Source: Prevotellaceae bacterium (GTDB lineage: Bacteria; Bacteroidota; Bacteroidia; Bacteroidales; UBA932). Taken from it: a stretch of 5,755 bases of DNA. The notes below the pieces were generated by a model. The model was not told the origin of the DNA, made no database searches, and saw nothing but the letters and a program-made list of their open reading frames with translations. The stretch covers positions 1 through 5,755 of the forward strand of contig JAITSM010000015.1 of NCBI GenBank assembly GCA_031287815.1, given 5' to 3'. Each line of letters starts with the position of its first letter. Within the stretch, counting starts at the first letter, position 1. Below, one piece after another: positions 1-4,800 of this stretch. The translations under genes were made by a program, and so were the position numbers.

Positions 1-155
1 GCCACCTGAAAAGGCTTGTACTTTTCGTCCGGGTCTTCGCGCTCAAAGTGCAGGCCATTGAAAACGCCCCGCAATACCGGTGCATAAATCTGCGCCGTGA
101 TGGCGTCGATTTGCCATGCGGAGGTTACCAGTTCTTTGAGAAACGAAAAATTCAT
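1..155 (-). CDS. Partial CDS, N-terminus resembling phage S49-family peptidase
   Basis: The reading frame opens at an ATG (153-155) and stays open for 51 codons to the edge, so only the beginning is present. The protein starts MNFSFLKELVTSAWQIDA and continues with YAPVLRGVFNGLHF. The pattern of a short start, then W-x-I-D, then Y-x-P-x-L-x-G-x-x-x-G matches what I recall from the N-terminal segments of S49 (SppA/protein C-like) peptidases in Bacteroidota phages. Those enzymes process head or scaffold proteins during capsid assembly. The catalytic serine and lysine would lie beyond the window, so activity cannot be judged. The 54 bases before it contain no Shine-Dalgarno sequence and no promoter I would defend. 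The gene itself is likely; the family assignment is tentative. Confidence 0.5.
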   Translation of the reverse strand, partial: MNFSFLKELVTSAWQIDAITAQIYAPVLRGVFNGLHFEREDPDEKYKPFQV

Positions 156-209
156 GGCACAAAGTAAGTGTGCATATAATAGGTATAAAAGGACGTTTAA
201 AACTACGCG

Positions 210-590
210 TTAAGCAGCGATTATTCCATTTGGGCTGCGGTAGGTGATTTTGATTTTGTAGCCGTTGGGGTTTAGTTTTTCGATGGAGCGCTTCCATGTC
301 AGGCGCGGCAAGTAGTCGCCGGCATCACCTATTATATATTGGTATCCGTTCATGTCGATGACACGATAATGTGTCTGATTTCGTAACAGGTCGAGCAGCA
401 AACTGTCGTTTTGCTCGGAACTGTGCCGGAGTTCCGCCTGTATGGTTACGGTGCTGACTTTCCCGGCAGGCTCTTCGGCCCATTCTTCAGACAGTGTGCA
501 AGAAAATTGCACGATGTTTAATTGCGCCCAGTGCGTAGCATCCTTGTCGTCTTTGTGGCGGTATTCGATTTTTTTTATTCCGAGTTTCAT
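210..590 (-). CDS. Hypothetical protein, 126 residues, beta-rich, possibly phage structural
   Basis: I do not recognise a named family. The sequence alternates short polar and hydrophobic strands: KVSTVTIQAEL (44-54), HYRVIDMNGYQYIIGDAG (74-91), PRLTWKRSIEKL and YKIKITYRSPNG (111-122). It therefore looks beta-rich, without a signal peptide or membrane segment. Small Bacteroidota phage proteins near head or tail genes often have this pattern, with a local residue-value strand, an I(I/L)G turn and a final SPNG-like turn, which makes a minor virion role plausible but unproven. It begins 20 bases after the stop of the 171-residue gene. Its leader is a TTAA repeat array followed by a C-rich spacer, with no Shine-Dalgarno sequence. 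A partial gene resembling an S49 peptidase starts 54 bases downstream, which supports a morphogenesis context. Confidence 0.68.
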   Translation of the reverse strand: MKLGIKKIEYRHKDDKDATHWAQLNIVQFSCTLSEEWAEEPAGKVSTVTIQAELRHSSEQNDSLLLDLLRNQTHYRVIDMNGYQYIIGDAGDYLPRLTWKRSIEKLNPNGYKIKITYRSPNGIIAA

Positions 591-602
591 GATAGTAGGG
601 GA

Positions 603-640
603 TTAAGAGATTAAAGGATTAAGGATATTAAGACGGTTAA
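603..640 (-). repeat. TTAA quasi-periodic array ahead of the 126-residue gene
   Basis: Five TTAA tetramers start at 603, 611, 619, 628 and 637, spaced 8, 8, 9 and 9 bases, with C/T-rich spacers on the minus strand. The array contains the stop codon of the 171-residue gene (611-613) and encodes its last residues. It then leads into the ATG at 590. It resembles the heptamer array at 1123-1150 in plan but not in exact sequence. Confidence 0.75.
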
Positions 641-1126
641 GGAGAGAAGGGACAGGACGGGGACAAATCCTGACGACTTTTTCCTGTGTTTTTTTTGGCG
701 GTAGCGGTAATAGGCTTTTTTCAAGGTGTCGTATTGGACGTGTTCCATGGTGATGCTGTAACTGTAACAATAGTCGTAAATTGCATCCTTTATCTGCTCG
801 TTTTCCATGCGGGGCAGGATTTTGTCGAGATGTACAAACATCTGATTCAGGAACATTTCGTTCAACATGGTTGCAATATATTTCTGCGCCTTTGGTGCGA
901 TATAGAAGTTGTAAGCGGTGTTTTTGTCGTCGTAGGCGGGCAATTCAAATTCAAAGACGTCGGGGCCATCCGGCACGATGGGGTTGTATCCGTCGGGCGG
1001 CGTGGTGAGCCATGGTTTGATGAGCTTGCCGAAGGTGTCGGCGGCACTCACCTGTCGGGATCCGTCAAGGAAGGCACATACGACAAATTCCTGAAGGGCC
1101 GGTTTGAGATGGATATAGGCTGTCAT
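611..1126 (-). CDS. Hypothetical phage/element protein, 171 residues
   Basis: This looks like a genuine gene with balanced composition, but I cannot name a function. It has an N-terminal IHLKPALQEFVV segment, a Pro/Asp-rich stretch (TTPPDGYNPIVPDGPD, about 41-56), a FEFELP strand and a helical part with YIAPKAQKYI and NEMFLNQMF. From about 112 to 150 comes KDAIYDYCYSYSI, then DTLKKAYYRYR and a basic RQKKHRKK tail. That layout, an acidic helix followed by a Tyr/Arg/Lys-rich helix, suggests nucleic-acid or protein contact, and it reminds me of small proteins of Bacteroidota phages and elements; this is memory, not a search. The last 18 residues (about 154-171) are hydrophobic and are encoded by a TTAA repeat array that also forms the next gene's leader. 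They may be a by-product rather than a membrane anchor. The ATG lies inside a heptamer repeat, without a Shine-Dalgarno sequence. Confidence 0.72.
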   Translation of the reverse strand: MTAYIHLKPALQEFVVCAFLDGSRQVSAADTFGKLIKPWLTTPPDGYNPIVPDGPDVFEFELPAYDDKNTAYNFYIAPKAQKYIATMLNEMFLNQMFVHLDKILPRMENEQIKDAIYDYCYSYSITMEHVQYDTLKKAYYRYRQKKHRKKSSGFVPVLSLLSLTVLISLIL

Positions 1127-1150
1127 TAATTATTAATGGTTAATGATTAA
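1123..1150 (-). repeat. Four tandem heptamers (TTAAnnA) containing stop and start codons
   Basis: Read on the minus strand, four exact 7-base units start with TTAA (plus-strand TTAA at 1147, 1140, 1133 and 1126). The fourth unit, TTAATGA, contains the ATG of the 171-residue gene. The second contains the TAA stop of the 114-residue gene. Since 7 leaves remainder 1 modulo 3, successive TAA triplets close all three frames. The low-structure A/T leader fits initiation without a Shine-Dalgarno sequence, as usual in Bacteroidota. Confidence 0.85.
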
Positions 1151-1484
1151 CAAAAATAAGTTTCGGCGCGTTGTTATTAAAGGCCATTTTTTTATTGATT
1201 CTTATTGCCGATTTTTGCTTTATCAAATCTAATTCTTGCTTTGCCGAAAGTGTTTTTTGGATATATGTATAATTGTTATCAAACTCTATATTTGTGATAT
1301 TTAATAGTTCGCAGCAAAATTTCACTTCGTCGATAAATTTTCCCCGGTTTTTGGTTAAAGCCGGGATGAATAAACTCCGGCCGGCCGGCAAAGCAAGTAA
1401 CAACAGGTATATATTGTCGCCATACTCCATACCGGGGTTAAATTTGAATTTAAGTTCCTGCACTGTGATGGGTATATATTCCAT
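1140..1484 (-). CDS. Hypothetical protein, 114 residues
   Basis: I do not recognise this protein. It starts MEYIPITVQELKFKF, followed by a hydrophobic run (YLLLLALPAG, about 26-35) too short and polar-flanked to be a confident membrane segment. The C-terminal half is rich in Lys, Asn and Ile. It has Cys-Cys at about 58-59 but no obvious zinc motif or catalytic signature. The coding sequence is more AT-rich than the genes on either side. It is the first gene after the GTTCCAAC repeat region: the left arm of that region ends 36 bases upstream of the ATG. There is no Shine-Dalgarno sequence, only A/T tracts. Its stop codon lies inside the heptamer repeat that leads into the next gene. An overlapping frame at 1355-1648 lacks a good start and reads through repeats, so I prefer this one. 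A regulator or replication accessory role is possible only by position. Confidence 0.55.
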   Translation of the reverse strand: MEYIPITVQELKFKFNPGMEYGDNIYLLLLALPAGRSLFIPALTKNRGKFIDEVKFCCELLNITNIEFDNNYTYIQKTLSAKQELDLIKQKSAIRINKKMAFNNNAPKLIFVNH

Positions 1485-1519
1485 AAAAAAATAATTTTTT
1501 TTATTTGTCCGTGATTTTT

Positions 1520-1548
1520 TGTTCCAACAGTCCTACGTTCCAACAAAA
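1520..1548. repeat. Left arm of a perfect 29-bp inverted repeat
   Basis: This arm contains two GTTCCAAC octamers whose starts are 16 bases apart, separated by AGTCCTAC. It is the exact reverse complement of 1747-1775. The match stops abruptly at both ends (1519 with 1776, and 1549 with 1746 do not pair). The arm ends 36 bases upstream of the ATG of the 114-residue gene. It could affect that gene's expression. Confidence 0.95.
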
Positions 1549-1590
1549 TTTTAATATATTGAAAATCAATTTTGTTTGTTTTTTGATATT

Positions 1591-1646
1591 GTTGGAACGT
1601 TGGAACACCTGTTCCAACGAAAAAAAGTGTTCCAACAGTGTCCAAC
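1591..1646. repeat. Central repeat cluster with a 9-bp hairpin
   Basis: Two abutting GTTGGAAC copies (1591-1598, 1599-1606) are followed by GTTCCAAC at 1611 and 1629 and a worn copy near 1640. Positions 1598-1606 pair exactly with 1611-1619 across a four-base ACCT loop. The outer copies at 1591-1598 and 1629-1636 can also pair around this hairpin. Read on the minus strand, no T-run follows the stem, so it is not a standard intrinsic terminator for these genes. Confidence 0.85.
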
Positions 1647-1690
1647 AAAAAAAAACGGCGTATCCCAACATCGAACAGCTGCTTCTCTGT

Positions 1691-1730
1691 ATTATATATT
1701 ATTTATTATCATTATATTATATATTATATA
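1691..1730. other. A/T-only block, candidate DNA unwinding element
   Basis: All forty bases are A or T except one C at 1710, with recurring TATATTA and ATTATAT units. The block lies inside the inverted repeat, between the central repeat cluster and the right arm. In iteron origins such a block is where the helix opens. It could equally be low-complexity spacer. Confidence 0.4.
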
Positions 1731-1824
1731 GGGCGACGAGAATAATTTTTGTTGGAACGTAGGACTGTTGGAACAGTTTTTCGCCGCGGATTTTTTGTTT
1801 TTTATTTTCTGTCTTTTTTTTCAT
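1717..1824 (-). CDS. Doubtful small ORF, 35 residues, Lys-rich N-terminus
   Basis: The ORF begins MKKKTENKKQKIRGEK, so the first half is strongly basic. The second half (SYVPTKIILVALYNI) is hydrophobic. It lies 59 bases after the primase stop. A TTAA-repeat leader (1847-1863) ends 22 bases before its ATG, as seen before better-supported genes in this window. Against it, the second half is written by the right arm of a 29-bp inverted repeat and by A/T-only sequence, so the frame may be open by chance. I recognise no family. It could be a leader peptide or simply non-coding repeat DNA. Confidence 0.2.
   Translation of the reverse strand: MKKKTENKKQKIRGEKLFQQSYVPTKIILVALYNI
1747..1775. repeat. 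Right arm of the perfect 29-bp inverted repeat
   Basis: This is the exact reverse complement of 1520-1548 and carries GTTGGAAC at 1751 and 1767. The arms are separated by 198 bases, so any cruciform or RNA hairpin would enclose the central repeat cluster and the A/T block. It lies inside the doubtful 35-codon ORF. Confidence 0.95.
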
Positions 1825-1846
1825 AAGGGAATCACAGGGGGAAAAA

Positions 1847-1863
1847 TAATGGTTAATGATTAA
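1847..1863 (-). repeat. 17-bp direct copy of the heptamer leader, downstream of the primase gene
   Basis: TAATGGTTAATGATTAA occurs here and at 1134-1150, identical over 17 bases and diverging at once on both sides. Here it lies 20 bases past the primase stop and 22 bases before the ATG of the doubtful 35-codon ORF. Confidence 0.9.
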
Positions 1864-1883
1864 TTCTTCGGTATATTGTATTA

Positions 1884-4800
1884 TTAAAAAGGCATTTCTG
1901 TTTGGGCCAGTTGGGCATCCGGCGATGCCGGGGGCGTATCGAAGGGCTTTACCGGGTCTTCGTATTTTTCGAGGTCGATGCCGGAGAGTTCCTTGAGCAG
2001 GTCGTAGTTCATGGCCACGCAACTGGTGGTGGCGGAAGCTTTTTTCTCAATGCGCTTTACCTGTTTGGTCAGTTCGTCGAAATGGTCGGTGTATTCGTTC
2101 CACGTAAACCGGGCGGATTTCACCTGCCCGATGTAGGCCGGATGGTCTTTGAGATACATCAGGAGGTTGGTCATGGTAAGGGCTTCAGATTTTTGAATAT
2201 CGGCATATAACTGGTGAACGGTGTTGACACGCAAGAGCAACACTTTCGGCGCTGCCGGCAGGTCCATTTCGTAGGTTTCCTTCCGGTGCCGCATGACGGT
2301 AATCTTGCGCATGATTTCAATGCGGTAGTCATGTTCGGGCTGTATGCCATTATGTGTCCTATTAAGTAATATTTGTAAGGTGTCGAAGAAAACACTGAGC
2401 CGGTTGGTTTGGCTAAGGGATTCGCTTTGTTCGATGATTTTACTGCGGGCAATGGCGTAAAATTCGGCGTAGGAAAACGGCAGCCGGAGGGTAGGTACAT
2501 ATTCTTCCCACAGTTTACATATCGCGAGGAACAGGGACACGGTATTGAGGATGCGCGACTGGTGCGTGGCGCCGGCTTCGGAAAGGTCATTCTTTATTTC
2601 TTTGTAGCAGGCGCGTTGTGTCTTTTGGTAGTAGCGCTGCACGATGTCACGTTGTTTCAGTACTTCAATAAGAACATTGGAAAGACCCGCTTTTTCGACA
2701 CTTTTTAGCTTATCGAACAGTTCGCGTTCCTGTTCCGCCCAGTCGTCTTTTTTGGGCACCAACAGCAGCACGCACCGGTTGGCGAGAGAACCGTCATCGC
2801 GTTGCGGGGCCTCTTGCCCCAACAGGGTAATGGCGCAATTGACTTTTGACACGTCCAAATCCTTACTGGTGGCGTCTTTCTTTTTTTGCTTCCCTTCGCC
2901 GTCGTACACGGCAGCCTTCAGCCCCTGAAACTTGGTGTCGGATATCTGGTAGTCGTTATATTCTTCATATACCTGCACGACGTCGCGGAAGCGTTCCATG
3001 GTGGTGAAGAATGCGGCGTCGGTGCCGGAATTGAGGTTGAACAGTGGCGCTTCGGGCGACATGAATAGCGCCCGGATAGATATGGCGATTTGCGATTTTC
3101 CAGATTCGGTAGGCCCAATAAAAAAGGGCGCTGTAAAGAGCCGGTCGATGGGATAGATGATACTGCGAAACGCGGCCATGATAGCATACAGTACCGCCCA
3201 GTGGCCGTTACTGTTCATTTTGTAGACCTGCGCCATGAGCTGCGACCATTCTTCAAAGGTGGCGGCGTTTGTTTCGCGGTAGATGAACCAGCGGTCGTTC
3301 TCATATTTGTCGTTGTCTTTCCGCTGGGCGCTGTAAATTTTGCTGAACGCCGGAGAGTAGTAGGTTTTGTCCTGATGCTTGACCAGTCCGAGTTCGTTAG
3401 TGTACTCGATTTTGCCATCGTGAAAAATGGCGTTGGTAAATGCGTAGAAGCCTTCGTGCTGTTGCCCGAAAGTATTTAGCTCGTAGCATTTCGGAAATTC
3501 ATTTGCGATACTTGCCATAATTATTTCGTGTTGAAAAGATTTTCCCTTGCTGAAGACGTTGCCGCCTTCGTTGAATAAAAATTTTTTGAAAGCGCCGAAT
3601 TCAATGAGATTGCCGGAAATAAATTCGGAAAAGAACGTGGCGCCGGATTCGGCATTATTGATTTGAACGATGCGTTTATTGCGGTTAGGGTCGGGGTCGT
3701 ATACATGGAACAGGGGCTCCATGTAGAAGTTGCCGATGTTCATCAGGCCGCCTTCGTTGGTGCGGAATACATAAAATATTTTGCGGCCGTTTTTCTGTGC
3801 CGGGAAGTAACCCCAGCGGCGGAAGAAATTCAAATCGACGTATCCCGGCAGGCGGTCGGGGTCGAAGTCGATACGCTCGCCATCGACAGTGATGGCTTCG
3901 CTGTTCATTTCGCCGCGCGTTTTCTTTTTTTCCAAAAATGGTTTCAAAATCTTTTTGAAATCAGTTTCCTTGATGCCGAGAATTACAGCTATTTCCTTTG
4001 TGTTAATGGTGATAGTGGTCTGGTCGGAGCGACTGAGGAGTGCGGCACATTCTTCGATGAGCTGGCGGCGCAAAGCTTCGTTGCCGGAATTTTCGAAGAT
4101 ATCCTTTCGGCATAACCGGGCATAGCGGATGATGAAGTTTTCACATGGAAAATTCCATTCGTCACGGTCGGTTTTTTCGACAATGACATTGCATTGCATA
4201 GCAGTAAACCGCTTGCAAAGGTCAATTTCCGGCAGTTCTTTGCCTTTTTTCGCGCGGTTATCCATTTCATCAAGGATAAAAACATTCCTTGTCAGGGCGC
4301 ACAGTTCCTGCAAATGGGAATGTTCGAGCGTACCGCGAAAAGAGATGATATTTTCCTTGCCTTCGGTATGCTGCGAAACAAATGTTTCATAATCGGCGGT
4401 AATGATAGCTTGCCTCTTTTCTTTGATGGCGCCACGAGCTATTTTCAAACCTATCCATCCGTTTTCACCGGGTATGGCCACACGTTCTATTTTTTGCCCG
4501 GCCACCGCTTTTTTAACGGTTTCCGCACTCAGGGCAAACAGTTTGGCGGCATTGGTAATGGCCATTGTCCGGGCGGTGTCGTCGGACATGGCGGCAATGA
4601 CGCCGCCGGCGTCATTTATGGCCTCGAGTTCTTTGGTAGGGTCGGCGGCAAGGATGGGCTTCCATTGCCGATGAATAAATTCGATGATGCCGACAGGCTT
4701 GTCGACCACTTTTTTCAGTTGCCCCGGCACTTTCAATCCGAGGCTGTCGGGGTCGTCGCCCTCCGGCAGGAGAACGATTGTCGTATTCATGCCTTCGGCA

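Larger units (their letters stand above)
1520..1775. other. Candidate replication origin or multi-operator region (GTTCCAAC iteron array)
   Basis: The non-coding stretch between the primase stop (1884) and the 114-residue gene (1484) contains eight exact copies of the octamer GTTCCAAC. They are on the plus strand at 1521, 1537, 1611 and 1629, and on the minus strand at 1591, 1599, 1751 and 1767. A degenerate plus-strand copy lies at about 1640. The pairs alternate in orientation: plus-plus, minus-minus, plus-plus, minus-minus. A-tracts of 7 and 9 bases (1620-1626, 1647-1655) and a 40-bp A/T block lie within. Short iterons, bent DNA and an easily melted block beside a replicative primase-helicase gene are what a phage or plasmid origin often shows. 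A cluster of repressor operators or a structured RNA would also fit. The repeats are certain; the function is inferred. Confidence 0.5.

Noticed and set aside
156..209. Promoter upstream of the partial S49-like gene (TTACTTTG near the ATG)
   Set aside because: The match is imperfect and lies only a few bases before the start codon, with no supporting upstream element.
686..1129. Plus-strand open frame of 147 codons opposite the 171-residue gene
   Set aside because: The minus-strand frame has a proper leader, neighbour spacing and a more natural composition. The plus-strand product is a Val/Phe-rich shadow.
1598..1626. Intrinsic terminator at the central hairpin
   Set aside because: The A-run follows the stem on the plus strand, so on the transcribed minus strand the T-run precedes the stem. 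There are no plus-strand genes to terminate.
1355..1648. Minus-strand frame of 97 codons through the repeat cluster
   Set aside because: It has no good start, is encoded largely by repeats and overlaps the better-supported 114-residue gene in another frame.
1700..1740. Sigma-70-like promoter (TATAAT-like strings) in the A/T block
   Set aside because: Such matches are expected by chance in pure A/T DNA. I found no convincing Bacteroidota-type TAnnTTTG with a matching upstream TTTG, so no promoter is called.
1521..1774. CRISPR-like array from GTTCCAAC repeats
   Set aside because: Units are only 8 bases, spacing varies from 8 to over 100 bases and orientation alternates. No uniform repeat-spacer pattern or cas gene is present.
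1520..1775. MITE or small insertion element bounded by the 29-bp inverted repeats
   Set aside because: Extra copies of the same octamer lie inside, and I found no convincing target-site duplication outside the arms. Kept only as an alternative.
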